Positions 13,009 through 24,228 of a stretch of DNA of 64,000 nt are shown here, in pieces; position 1 is the first letter of the stretch; each line of letters starts with the position of its first letter. Location of the stretch: assembly GCF_004337985.1 (NCBI RefSeq), contig NW_021940918.1:1116001-1180000 (forward strand). Reading direction: 5' to 3'. Under the pieces are notes generated by a model that worked only from the letters and a program-made list of their open reading frames with translations, ran no database searches and had not been told where the DNA came from. The DNA comes from Pyricularia pennisetigena. Lineage: Eukaryota > Ascomycota > Sordariomycetes > Magnaporthales > Pyriculariaceae. The translations under genes were made by a program, and so were the position numbers.

Positions 13009-14158
13009 ATGGCTGCACTTATATCCAACCCTACAGTGAGGAAAGACGGGCTGCCAGATGCAAGCGCGGAACCATTGAGCGTGGTCGAGTCCCCAGCCTC
13101 TGGCACGGCTTTGGCACGATTCGAATTCGAGACGGATAAGGGCAACGAGGGGACCAAGATCCTCATGGTGGAATGGGATGCAACCTCGGAGGCGACGGAC
13201 AGCAGAGAGACGGAGGACTGGCAGGTCTCATGGGAAGGAAAGACCACTGTGCTCCCGATCCGAGACCCAGACTCGTCCGAGGGTGGCTCGTCAAACCGCC
13301 GCGTCTACTTCCTGCTGCCGCCGGGTGCTCCGATACCGCCGCTGGTGACCATTTCCAGGACCGGGGCTGGGGCCGCCTCGGACCCGCTGCGAACCAAGCC
13401 CCTGCCTGCAATCTTCCATCCGGCCCTGCTCGGTGCAGAGGCCAGGCAGGAGGTCGGGCTGCGGGGCGTGCTTCACACCATCTGGGCCAAGAAGCGGCTA
13501 GTGGAGCTGCAGGCCGAGATAGACCGGGAAGCCAAGTCCAACGGGGAGAGCGTCGGGCTAGAGATGGCGCTGCAGGAGAAGAACTGGATAGTGGAACACT
13601 TTGGCCTGTCTGAGTCGTATGCGCCCAAGCAGCAGGCCGCGCCTCTCAGCCCTTCGAGTCCGACAAGTCCAAGGTCCCCGATTGGAGGAAAGCTGGGTGA
13701 GAAGTTGAAGGGGTTAAAGCTTGCAACTTCTCCTACGGAGCTGGCTGCTGCTTCCCAACGTAAGTTTTTTTTTTTTTTTTTTTTTTTTGCGAGGACATTG
13801 GCATATTAAAGTGGAACTGCAGTAGAAGCCATACTGACAAGTTTCTTCTTTTTCCTTCTTATTTTCTCGTGCTCTAGTTTCGAAAGCTCAAGTCTCGTCA
13901 CTGTCTCCTCAAGCAGCGGACGTGGCAGTACCATCATTTTTGGCTTTCCAGGGACGTGGGCCACCTGACAGGGCGACCGGTACCGGTAACATGGCTAATA
14001 ACTCTGGTGTTGCGTCTCTCGATGCAATGATCGGGGGAGGACCGGGTGCACCCACCGCCGGCTTTAATAACGCTGGTGATACGGAAGAGGAACTGTTTGC
14101 CCTACCGATGAGCCCAAGGAGTCCCGAGATGAAGAGGAGCCCCTTCAGCATGCTCTGA
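13009..14158 (+). CDS. Protein of unknown function (two exons)
   Basis: Exon 1 is 13009-13759 and exon 2 is 13878-14158, encoding 343 residues. I chose the ATG at 13009 because it has a strong context (ACCATGG). The frame extends 31 codons upstream only through a non-ATG start and a Lys run encoded by poly(A). The intron starts GTAAG directly followed by 24 T and ends CTCTAG; frame is kept across it. Residues 20-150 are acidic and beta-rich (WQVSWEGKTTVLPIRD, VYFLLPPGAPIPPLVTI). Residues 150-200 look helical. The rest is Ser/Pro-rich with repeated SPxSP motifs (SPSSPTSPRSP, SPRSPEMKRSPF), possible sites for proline-directed kinases. I do not recognise the family and assign no function. Coding evidence is good: long frame, biased composition and clean splicing. 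Confidence 0.75.
13765..13788. repeat. poly(T) run of 24 inside an intron, next to the donor
   Basis: The run begins within the extended 5' splice site of the intron of the gene at 13009. It is a likely length-polymorphic site. Confidence 0.93.
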
Positions 14159-14809
14159 GGCGGGATGTGGGGAACATGGCTGTTTGGAATTTTAGCTTGT
14201 CTTGTTCGCGAGGCGCCGGCGAGGTGAGGTGATATTCTGGGTATAAAATGGAGTGGCTTTTAAGGGGATATAAGACTCTGGAGGTCATTACTTCTGGGGT
14301 GGTTGTGTCAGGGGGCCGCTTTGGACTACGGGGTGATAAAGGAGGCATACTTGTTTATGCAAGGGATTGGGGCGATCATGAGGATGACTTGGTAATATAG
14401 CAGTATATAGCGGCTCATGGCGGGCTTGGTAGGTTACATCCATAGTAGGCAAGACATTGTCGAGTGGTAGAAATGAATGGTGTCCCCGATGCTGCCAATG
14501 GAGATTGCACACGTTCCATATCTCCATGTAGCTTCAGGTCATAACAGCAACGAGGACATACAGATCAAAACTCATGCTCTTGAACAATCCCCTCCATGCT
14601 TATATGGGTTCGAGAGATGGAGAAAAAGTAACAAAACTGCTTGGACGTATCTGCTCCCCTTCATCGTCCGTCTGGCTTCAACCTCTACGCCGTGGCCTGA
14701 TTCGAGGGTTGACCCGAGAGTCCTGTGTTTCTCCCCCGGTCGTCATAACCCTGCCAACGCCACGACCAAACCTCCAGAAATCCAACAGCAAAATCCCATA
14801 GAACCACTT
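14159..14809. other. Convergent intergenic region
   Basis: Shared 3' flank of the unknown gene (+) and VPS37 (-). I see no further gene. Confidence 0.55.
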
Positions 14810-15807
14810 TCACCTCCATCCACCAACCCTCCCCTCATCCCACCGTTCCTTCTTCTCCTGCCTCAGGTACAAGCGCTTCCTAGCCTCCCTATACCGCCTA
14901 ACCCAGTCAAGAGCCTCCCTCTCGGTAACAAAATCCCCATCCTCGGCCCCACCGCCGCCGCCGCCACCACCACCACCAACACCTCCCCTTCCTCCTCCTC
15001 CTTCGCCCTCGAGAAAACTCTCCTCGAGGGCGTCGCACACGGCCCCTTGCTCCTGCACGGCCTGGGCCAGGCGCAGATACAAACCGTCCGGGGCAAAGGG
15101 AGCCAAGGCGGCGTCGGCCTCGCGCTGCTTGGCGTGCCACTGCCGCTCGAGGGCGTGCGTCGACAGCAACTGGGCCTGGGCCGATGCGCGCTGGGCCGAG
15201 AGCTGCGCCTCGGTGCTCGACAGGTGCTGCGCCAGCGACACGTTGTCGGCCAGCGTCGACTGCAGCGCGGCGTGCGACGCCGAGAGTGATGGGTGCGCCG
15301 TCCAGGGCGAGTGCGTCAGGGCGGACAGGAGTGATGGGCTGGAGAGTATGTCGGCCAGGTCTTGTTTTCTGTTTTCGGAGGAAGACAGAAGAAAAGGAAT
15401 CCCCACCCCCGGAGGAAAAAAGGGGGATGTTTGGGATTACTTGATCAGCAACTCCGTTGTTTTACTGTTTTGGACGTTTGTGTACATGTCCAAGGCGAGA
15501 TGAAAAGTTCATAACAAAACGAGCAGAACCATTTTGAGAAAATAAAAAAATAAATAAATAAATAAACTCACGATTTATCCTCGAGAAACTTGGGTAACCA
15601 TTGGTCCCCTGGGTCTTCTATTGGCTCGGGCCGGGCGACTTGTAAACTGGAAGCGGCTTCGGGGAGTGTCGAATCTGCAGCCGAGTTGGGCACCGGCGCC
15701 GGGCGTGGCGACTGTGTCTGCGATAAACCGGCGATGGGTGTGCCAATCCGACTTGCCTCGTGGCTGCTGCCCGACTTGGGCGGCGGTACCGGTGGTATTG
15801 AGTACAT
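14810..15807 (-). CDS. VPS37: ESCRT-I subunit Vps37 (Mod_r domain), two exons
   Basis: Exon 1 is 15807-15572 and exon 2 is 15368-14810 on the minus strand, giving 264 residues. The 203-nt intron has donor GTGAGT and acceptor AACAG, and the junction restores DKSKQDLADIL in frame. Residues 1-78 are a Pro/Ser-rich linker (MYSIPPVPPPKSG). Residues 80-245 match the Mod_r/Vps37 layout: LADILSSPSLLSALTHS, then a long helical stretch of Ala/Gln/Leu heptads, and a C-terminal helix (WVRRYREARKRLYLRQEKKERW). In ESCRT-I, Vps37 pairs with Vps23, Vps28 and Mvb12 to sort ubiquitinated cargo into multivesicular bodies. A Gly tract (about residues 200-219, encoded near 14950-15010) interrupts the domain before its last helices. 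Family call is by pattern recognition, not alignment. Confidence 0.8.
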
Positions 15808-16368
15808 TTTTTTTTTTTTTGGGAGATTGTTTTTGAATAAAAGGAAAGCAAAGCAACTTCCTTAGCAATTGTGTTGGATGATCTGGAGGAACAAGTTAGT
15901 GAATGCGAAGCTACAGTCTGTCATTCTACTTTCTGCGCTCGTTGTTCCTGTCGCTACTACTGCCTGCGTCATTCCCCATCAGCTATCAATGAGCCCCACT
16001 AAAGCGAGTGCCCATAGTATCGCGTGGACTTACCCTGCAGAATTATCAGCCAGCCAAGACTAAACAGTTCGCTTCAGAAATACAAATCAATATCTCTGGA
16101 ACTTTTAATCAAGTCCAGGAAAAAATCGAACCCAAAATAACAGCCAATGTGTCTGATCAAAAAAACAGAGTGGATATTCATCTTGATACTGTACATTGTT
16201 CTGGTGTTTGTTTCATGATAAGTAGTAGTTACACCTACTGGCCTAGAGCCCCTCATAAAAAAAAAAAATAAAAAAAAAAAAGAATAGAAACGTATCATCG
16301 TTTGCCAAAGCGCCAATCCAAACGTTGCCAAATTGTCCTCATCCATAAATCCCCAAACCAAATACCGT
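15808..16368. other. Spacer between the transcription factor 3' end and VPS37
   Basis: Upstream region of VPS37 and 3' flank of the transcription factor gene, both on the minus strand. A T run (15809-15820) lies just before the VPS37 start and A runs lie at 16258-16281. No gene seen. Confidence 0.55.
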
Positions 16369-19300
16369 CTAACTGCCTGGCATATCTTGAGTGTTGAAAG
16401 AAAAGCTGGGTTCCTCCGCCGACCCGGCAGCAGCTTCTGGCCCAGCAATGTTGCCTCCAAGGAATTGGAAGCTGTCAGCGGCAAAATTGGTAGTTTGCGT
16501 ATAAGTTTCAAAGGCATCCTAATGACGGTGGCATTTGCCTGTTAGCCTAACCCATCACCCCAAAGCAAAACAGCCTCTCATGCTCGGTAGTCTATCTGAT
16601 TAACTTACCCAGTCAAAATTTACAGGGAAACCAGGCGCGTTTGTTGAGTTGGCGATGAAGGACGGAAAGGGAGAGGTTGAATTGTTGTTCATTTCGAAAC
16701 CAGAAAACATGTCCATGTTCATATCGACTCCCATCGCTGCTGGTGTGCCGGATCCAAAGTTGCCAAATGCATCCATGCCAAACGGTGGCGGTGGTCGGTA
16801 AACTGTCCCGCCGGGGCTCTGGGCCGAATCCTGCGAGACTGTCGTACTCGGTGTTATCCCTGACAGCATCCCCAAGGTTACTGCTGCCGAGTGACCCTGC
16901 ATCGTTCCACCCCTTACTGACGTCGCGCCGAATGGGTTATTTTCAAAACCTCTCGGTCCTGGTTCGCTGCTGACATCGGTTTCACGACTGCTCCCGGAAG
17001 ATGGCGCTTGGTGACTCTTGATCTTCTCGAGCACGATGCGGATCGCGTTGGACGCCTTCCAAGCCTCCATCGAGCTATCCTTGAGCCCTTCCCAGACCTT
17101 CTGTGCCATCTCCAAGCTCTTTATCATCTCCGCCCGTTGCTGTGGCGTCCAGAAATGCTGGCTATGAGAATCGTGGCGCCCCTGGCTCGAGCTCCCCGCT
17201 TGGTTGTCGTAGTGAAGGTCCAGTCCGATAAGCATGGCCGGAAGCAAAAACTCCTTGGTCACGAGCGATGTGACGTACCACTTGAGCGACCGTAGCCGGC
17301 CATCTTGCGACTCGCGGTAAATTGTCTCCAGATGCCGTAGCGTATCCATGGATGCTTCAATGGCCGTTCGCCGCGAGTGGGCGTAGCGCGGGTTCTCTCG
17401 AGACCTTGGGAGGTACTTGCGGTGCAGGATGCAAAAGATCTTTTGCACGAGCACATCAATGTTGATGCGGGCAATGATAAGTGTCAGGGGATCGTGGGAT
17501 TCATCCAGGGGTTGCATTTTGAGGTGCGGCGGTAGCTCCGCAACAACTTCACGCAGTCTCGCGTCCAATCGCAATATATCATCATACGACACTTGTCTGC
17601 TTACGAGTGTTGTTGCCTTTAGGACATTGCTCAATTCCTGGCTGAGCTTTGCTTTTGCAATCATGTACGCTATTGGGGTAGGCGTCGTCCGCGGTCGTGA
17701 CGGCGGCAGAACCTTGGTTTCGGGTCCAAACTCTTCATCCAAGATGTTGTGAGGTAGCTCAGTGTCAAAATCATCCTCACCGATCATGCTTGGCAACGAC
17801 ACCTGTGCTGAGAACATGACGTCGCACATTTTTACCAGAGCCCATGCTCTTCGTCTCATTTCCTATATTCGGTAAACAATTGTGTTCGTCAGATCAACCC
17901 ATTTCCAACCTGTCTATTCGGGCGAAGTGCTACTCACTGCTTCGAACGGCGTTATCGAGGGAAACCATTTTCCGTCCCGGTGGTATCCCATCCGGAATGC
18001 GATCCTTGTGATCACGGAGCTGACCAGCCACAGACCGAAGTCTGCGTCCCACCTCAAGGAGGATTCTCCAAACGCATATAAAAGCATGGTCTCTACAGTG
18101 TAGGCACAAGGCTTTGTGTAGTCGGCCGTGACTAGACATTGCACTGTCCGTAACCGGTCTGAATAATGTGCAAGAGAAGAATTAGCCCTAGCCCTTACAT
18201 TCCTTGCAGTGACAATAGGGTCATTCATCACTCACATTCGGAAGCTAACTCAAGCGATCGACCCTTCCACTCGGCCGGCTCATCGCCAACCTTGTGATAA
18301 CTCAACATGGCCAGGCATAGAATCGAGTACAACATTCCAATCCACATTATAGGCGTCTTTGACGGATCCTGCCAGTGACCACGGAGCATCGAATGGAAGG
18401 TAGGAGCATGTATAATGTTGACGGCGCCATCCATTGAGTTGAAATAACGCCCACAGAGTGTCAAAATACTCGACTTGGGCGGCAACTCTGCACGGAGTTC
18501 CACCTCAGTGGCCGGCGGAGCGCCGCAGAGGAATGTCAGTCCTTCCCGCGCCGACGCGGGCTTGCTTTGAAGTACTTTTTCGTAGCTGCTCTCCAGCTCC
18601 TTCTTGTGAGCGATGAAGTAATCCTTAACTTCGGAGATGCTAGCCAGAATGGTGTGCCATGACTCTGTGCCAATATACATGGCCTTGCCCTTCTCTGCGT
18701 CTACCTTTAGGACTCCCAGAGAAGTAGCCAAGCCGTTATCGATGTCACTTTCGTCGCCATCGTCATCTTCCATCATCTCGCTCTGTCGGTAGTCTTCTCG
18801 GTCGGCTCTGGCGGATGAGGTAACGCTTGCGCTCGTTGTCGGCGTGGCACCTGAGGCAGGTGCCCTTGAGCTCGCGGTCGAGGCAGATGCAGCGGTGCTT
18901 GCGGTAGCTGCTGCCGAGGCAACGGTATCCACGGCACCGCCGTTCATCAGTGCTAGTACTAGGCCTTCCAAACGGTCAATACGGTTCTGCATGTCATCTG
19001 GGCTAGTGGCAGCGCTTTGACTTTGGTTCTTTCTGCTGCGAGCGTTGGGTGTCGCGTATGAGCAATTGCCCGTATCACTACCCTCTCGCCTGACGCAGTT
19101 CCCACACGGGTGTGCCCTATCACACTTCCTGAATACGCGAAGATAGTGAGCAGAATGCAATGAGTACGTGCGGAGGTGGTGACATGCCCACTTTTTGGGA
19201 TTTCTTACAATCTAGGCGAAGGTTAGCATTACTTCAAAATGGGGTCATAATCTGAGCATGGCCGAGGGCTGATGGGACGGCAGTGACTAAAAAGGCAAAT

Positions 19301-19499
19301 TGGAACAATATGCGGTAGCCGGCTCATCGATCTAATTCAAGGGAAAACTTGAATTGCACAAAAAGTAAATGACTAACTTTCTAGTCCTGCAGGGCGTACA
19401 GCTGAGCGGGATTCGGTTCCTCTTCCGCACAACTCGAAACTGTTCCTCGGGAGAGTGCCCGCCCGAGGACGGCGTTGTAGAAGAAGAAGTAGGCGCCAT
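16369..19499 (-). CDS. Zn2Cys6 fungal-specific transcription factor (six exons)
   Basis: Minus-strand exons are 19499-19378, 19211-19209, 19128-18236, 18158-17938, 17862-16609 and 16518-16369, total 2643 nt and 880 residues. All introns are GT-AG; intron lengths are 166, 80, 77, 75 and 90 nt. The start MAPTSSSTTPSSGG leads into PEEQFRVVRKRNRIPLSC, a segment often seen before fungal zinc clusters. The cluster is CTPCRTRK-L-KCDRAHPCGNC...C, with Cys at 34, 37, 44, 50, 53 and 64, and depends on a 3-nt exon. A short coiled coil follows (MQNRIDRLEGLVLALM), then an Ala/Ser/Thr linker. The fungal-specific transcription factor domain starts around residue 240 (ILTLCGRYFNSMDGAVNIIH, later EMRRRAWALVKMCDVMFSAQ). 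The tail is Asn/Ser/Phe-rich and ends NTQDMPGS. It should act in the nucleus as a DNA-binding regulator; target genes are unknown. Confidence 0.88.
19209..19211 (-). other. 3-nt micro-exon (ATT) of the Zn2Cys6 gene
   Basis: On the minus strand, GCTAACCTTCGCCTAG is followed by ATT and then GTAAGA. The acceptor and donor of two introns thus enclose only three bases. Joining AA (exon 1) + ATT + G (exon 3) reads AAA TTG AAG TGT, giving K-L-K-C and the usual six residues between the second and third zinc Cys. Direct splicing without it leaves five. Confidence 0.75.
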
Positions 19500-20308
19500 G
19501 ATGGGCGAGTAATATTACACCGAATAGACGTGTAACTTGATAATTCCGGGATCGAACAGGAGTTGTCGGCGCAGCAATGGCGACAAGAGGCGAGATATCG
19601 GAGTTTAGGATTCTCAAACAGAACCAAACAACCGAAGAGGTCGCTTAATTCGAGCCGGAGTTTGTTGCGGATTTGATATAAGTCAAGCGCCGGTGACTAT
19701 CGGATATGACCGTTCAGGGGTCCTTATGTCAAGCGACCAACAGTATCTTGGAGATGGAACCAAGGGATATGCATGCCAATGAGTTTGGATGACGTCTGGT
19801 GGGATGTGCAGAAGAACCACGATCCCCCTGAACATACACCTCTCGCCGCGACGGCTAGCAGCGCGAAGGCGGGAGATCTCCGTCCTAAACTCTCCCTTGG
19901 CTGGAAGACACAAGGATCTTTAAGAGCTCTTCCAAGATGAACAAACACACGGCTGTTCAATAGTTCAGCTCACGAACCGTGTTCCCGCGCTGCCCTCTTA
20001 CCTCCCCAGCTGACGTCAGGGATCAGGCAACCCAGTGAGCTTAGTCGCTATAGCCAGGACACTCTTCATACTCCGGGCAAGCTTCGACCATCGAAGGAGG
20101 AGTTGCGCGAGGCGATTTCTGCTTCAACGCAAACTGGCTTCCCGCCCCTCCTTGTGGCCACGATGTAGTGCGTGTAATGTAAGCTCAGTCTGTGCAGAAG
20201 AGCCTGGTGTACGGCGAGTGTCTACGCTTGACCGGCCCGGTATACGGGCTTGTCACGGTACTAGTTATGTTGTCGATGAAAGCCGATGTATACCTCGTGG
20301 GGACTTTC

Positions 20309-20339
<31 letters not shown>

Positions 20340-22013
20340 GACGTGCCTTGTTGCAGGAGGTGGGACCAAATGGAGCGCGGGACTAGCTCTTCTCGATTGG
20401 TTTGCAACAGCGGCCGTGGGAGCCTGTTTTCTTCCCTCGATACATGTTAATCGCTCATCACCATGTAGCTTCTCCTGGTGAAGACCAAACAGCGCAGTGT
20501 CAACCGGTAGCAGAGCCCGGAAGGGATAGATAGTAGAGTATGGTTGTTTGAACTCACTGATATCGGTTGTGGTGGGCCCTTCAGGTAGCTGACTGGAGAT
20601 GATATGATGCGAACGCCGTTGCGCCCATTTCTCCTCCCACTTTTGGGTTCGTTGCTTTTGCTGTCACCCTCTGCTGGGCATTCCCGATGGCGCAAAAGTG
20701 GTATAGTTTGTAGATGTAAGGCGGAATTGAGCGCAACCAGTCGGAGAGAGCGTTTGTCTCTAGGGCTTTTGGGCAAATAAAGACGATGACGGCAAAACCC
20801 AGAGCTAAGCAAGGGATGAGTCTTTCGGCATGGATACGGTCAAGGATTCAATTATGCCGTCGCAGCTTACGGTACGACCGTACAAAACTTGCATCGGCGT
20901 TAATGTCTTAAGCCCGCTAGCGGGGCCCTGCTCGACATCGTTTGGGTTCAACGCCCAATCAGTCAGTCCGTCCCCAGTTTTGGTACCTAGGCTTTCCAGG
21001 TACATACGAATTAAGGTAGACATGGAGGAAAGGAATGCCCCGCTTCTATGCTCGAAAGATAAGGTAGACCCTTGCCTAAACCCTTTCGCTGCTAGTCCGG
21101 GTGATGTTAGGTCCGCACTGTATTTGGTAGGTTGACGAAAAGGCCTTCCTTCCGTTTTTTTTTTCTCTCTCTTTACATGTATATATATATTATTGCTATT
21201 GCTATTATTACATGCGGTGACAATTTGTCAAGAAGCAGGCCCGCATAGATCTGGTCTAGACGTAACTAGTCTTGATGCCCCGTGAAAAATGACCCATAAC
21301 GATTGTGCCGTAACCATATACAATTCAAGCTACTATGTACAACTGCCGCTTGCCCAAAACCTTATTGAGTATGTCCTAGGTGGTTTGATTGTCATACCAG
21401 GAAATGCTGCCGATTCGCCAAGGCTCATCCCTTGCCTAGGGAAGGTCCCTAGCGACGAATGCAGCTGCTTGTCAGTTTCGGCGATGACCGAGATTGACCT
21501 TGTGCCAAGCCGAAGAGCCAGCAGCCCTATGAGGTCTCGACAATGCAAAATATCGGATGTAAAAACCCCCTGCTTCACAACCCAGTATAGGCACCATGGC
21601 CAAATCTCGACTACTTATAGAGTAGACTTTGTTCCCGATAGGCTGAACATCAATATTTCAATCCCCTGCACGTGCAAACCACAACCGCAAAATACATTGT
21701 ACGAATCTGAACAATAATTATTATCTAGCCATACATGCAAGGCATGCATTTGGAGTTCTCCAGTGAGTCCGATTTTAAGGCCAACACATTATTGACACTC
21801 TTCCTCCTCTGAACCTTTGAACCGCGATTAAGAATTTTGACTGGCTTTTTTTTAAATATTTTTATTTTGCTTTTTGCCTCTTCTCTTGTATCATTGTATG
21901 GTGGCCTACCCATGTTCAGTGGAGGTCCTACTTCCCCTTCACTCCGCGCGCATGGTACTGGTCAAATTATGTCAACTGTTTCGTGGCTAGGGTGTGTTGT
22001 ATTGCTCAAGTGT
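19500..22013. other. Upstream region of the transcription factor gene, no clear gene
   Basis: About 2.5 kb between the glutaredoxin 3' end and the transcription factor start, likely carrying the regulator's promoter. It contains the 28-A run at 20309-20336 and short microsatellites near 21178. Open frames on both strands (for example 21289-21717) lack recognisable protein features. Confidence 0.5.
20309..20336. repeat. poly(A) run of 28
   Basis: Uninterrupted A run in the spacer upstream of the Zn2Cys6 gene. Confidence 0.95.
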
Positions 22014-22873
22014 CTATGATGCACCCGCAGCATCCGTGCTGGCCTTGACGCTATAGGCCTTGAAAAAGTCCGGGTCGTTTCCAATCTCCTCCTTGACCTA
22101 GAAGGTAGATTCATCGGTAAGTATGGATACCGAAGAGTGTTCACACATGTGGGGACATTCAGATACAGGAAACTCACTATATCGAGTCCGCCGACCAGCT
22201 CGCCATCCATCCAGAGCTGTGGGTATGTCGGCCAGTCTGCAAATTCTTTGAGGCCTTGCCTGACCTCGTCGTCGGCCAGGATGTTGAAGAAACCGTACTT
22301 GACCGAATTTTCCCTCAGCAGAGCGACCAGCTGCCTCGAGAAGCCGCACTGCGGCGCGCTGGGTGTGCCCTTCATGAACAGCATGACCGGTGCCGCCTTG
22401 ACCAAATCCGCCAGTCGTTTAAACAGCTCCTCCTTCTGCTTCTCCGGGTCCTGAGGTGCAGCCTCGGCCTTGGCAGCCTCATCGCCAGCCGCCACCGGAG
22501 TATCTCCTGAGGTTGCGCCGGAGCCTGTGCCGCTAGTGTGCGTTTCAATCGCGGTGCGCACGCGCTGGGCGCTGTTCCCGCTGATGGACTCCAAGACCTT
22601 GCCGCCGCGCGAAAGAACGACGAAAGGAACCGCTGTGACGTCGTAAGTCTCGCTCACGTCACTCAAGTCCTCGGCGTCGAGTGATACCCATGAGGTCGTA
22701 AGAGGGTCGGTTACTGGGTATTCGGATGCCAGGGTCTTAAGAACCGTCGCCATTTGAGCGCAAGGTGGCGCCCATGGTGCATGGAAGTATATAATTTGAA
22801 GAGTTGAGGCCGGGAGTGAGGCCAGGTGTGCCTCCCATTCCTCCAAAGTGGTGATATCTCTGAGCGTTGACAT
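22014..22873 (-). CDS. GRX4: PICOT-type monothiol glutaredoxin (Grx3/Grx4 family)
   Basis: Exon 1 is 22873-22178 and exon 2 is 22097-22014 on the minus strand, giving 259 residues. The 80-nt intron (donor GTGAGT, acceptor TTCTAG) splits the conserved GGLDIVKEE motif in phase 0. Residues 1-110 are a thioredoxin-like domain with WAPPC (34-38), a single-Cys variant typical of Grx3/4. An Ala/Gly/Glu linker follows, then a glutaredoxin domain with FMKGTPSAPQCGFS (Cys176 as the cluster ligand), WPTYPQLW and GGLD. Family knowledge: these cytosolic/nuclear proteins bind a [2Fe-2S] cluster with glutathione, deliver iron and signal iron status to transcriptional regulators. As in other fungi there is one glutaredoxin domain, not the two or three of animals and plants. 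The symbol follows fungal usage and could equally be GRX3. Confidence 0.93.
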
Positions 22874-24228
22874 TTCCGTTTTTGTTATGTTTCGAGGTGG
22901 GGTGGACAGGATGCTAGAGGATTAGTCGTGCGTGCGGAGGTCCTCAACAGTCGCGTCTTAGGAGCTGTCGTCGAAAGACAGATTCCAGAAGTTACGAAAA
23001 CTCGCGATTATTTGTGTCGTGTGTACCTGGTGAGGCGAGAGGTTATCACTTTCCGAGTCGTGAGGTGTTTAAAGTGACGAACTGGGCCAGAGGCAAAAGC
23101 GTTGCTCCCGATAATCGGCGGGGTGGAAATTCGCAATCCAATGGCGTGCCCCTCATTGGCGGGCGCAAGGGGTAGAAATCAACGGCAGCGTCATTGCGAT
23201 ACTCTCACCCCCACAAATCCACGGGCTGGCCAGCTTTGAGATGAATGAATAGGTGGACAGCCTATTACAAGATCTTTCAGTCGTAAATGTGCCTGGAGGG
23301 TACCCTATAATTAAATTGTTTGGTACCTAAAATAGAGTTGTCGTAGATGTCTTACAGGCATTGATTGGTTTAACAAACCCGGGGACTCTGTTCGCTACTG
23401 GCGGCACTGCCGCTTCAACCTTCCTCCCAATAGCCTGATGGATCGGCATTTCTTAGGCCAAGTCACTGCATGATTGCCTGATCCGCCAAGCAGGAACAAA
23501 AAAAAAAAAAAAAAAAAAAAAAAGGCACACATGGGCGAGACCAGAAACTAAAAAGCCACACTCAGAGAGATATCCGTTAATCAGTATGATTGTGACTGTG
23601 GTCTAGTGACGCGATGACGGAGGAAGACTTTAGAATTTAGTCTGGGTCTAGTTCAATTAGTGTAGTTTATGCATGGCGATTACGACAGCACATCTGGATC
23701 TCAACAATGCATGTGCTGGTGACAGCATGGACGTGTTCTTCAAGGAGCGGAGGTCAAGGTGGCCGGCCGTTGGGATCTATGGATGTTTCTGTAGATGCAG
23801 TATCTCCGGAATTGGCAGTAATTGAAGAATGGTAACACTGTACAGTGAAGAAAGGAGACTTAATTTCTCCGGTAAGCCAAGCTCGTTAGTCGTAGGTAGC
23901 ATTCCGGGCTGTGAGGGTGCGGCTCCTCGTCATTCACACACACCTGGTCACCAGGCAAACTGAAGGTTGGCCACTTGTACCCCACCCCGTCTCGTCTCAT
24001 TGGTCTGGGCACGGTCATCCAACTCAACTCATCAGTCCTCGTGCCAGCCCGATTACCCTCCACTTCCACGACGGTTAACTTTTATCACTGAAACGGTTCC
24101 CTATTTTCTTCTCTTTCGCTCGCTGAAGAACCAATCTTGAGCTGTGCTTCTTTATTCAATTCGCTGACAACAGACCACAACTTGCTTGCTTTAGCGCTCA
24201 GTCATTCTCCAACCAGACAATCGTAAAG
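22874..24228. other. Divergent promoter region between glutaredoxin and CYSTM-like genes
   Basis: About 1.35 kb shared upstream sequence, with a 26-A run at 23498-23523 and a pyrimidine-rich stretch (CTATTTTCTTCTCTTTCGCT) about 130 nt before the CYSTM-like start. No gene seen. Confidence 0.55.
23498..23523. repeat. poly(A) run of 26
   Basis: Uninterrupted A run in the divergent promoter region. Confidence 0.95.

Noticed and set aside
14477..15289. 270-codon frame on the + strand
   Set aside because: Most of it is antisense to VPS37 exon 2; the composition mirrors the GC-rich Vps37 codons.
21289..21717. 142-codon + frame upstream of the transcription factor
   Set aside because: Composition is not protein-like and the opposite strand is open over part of the same stretch.
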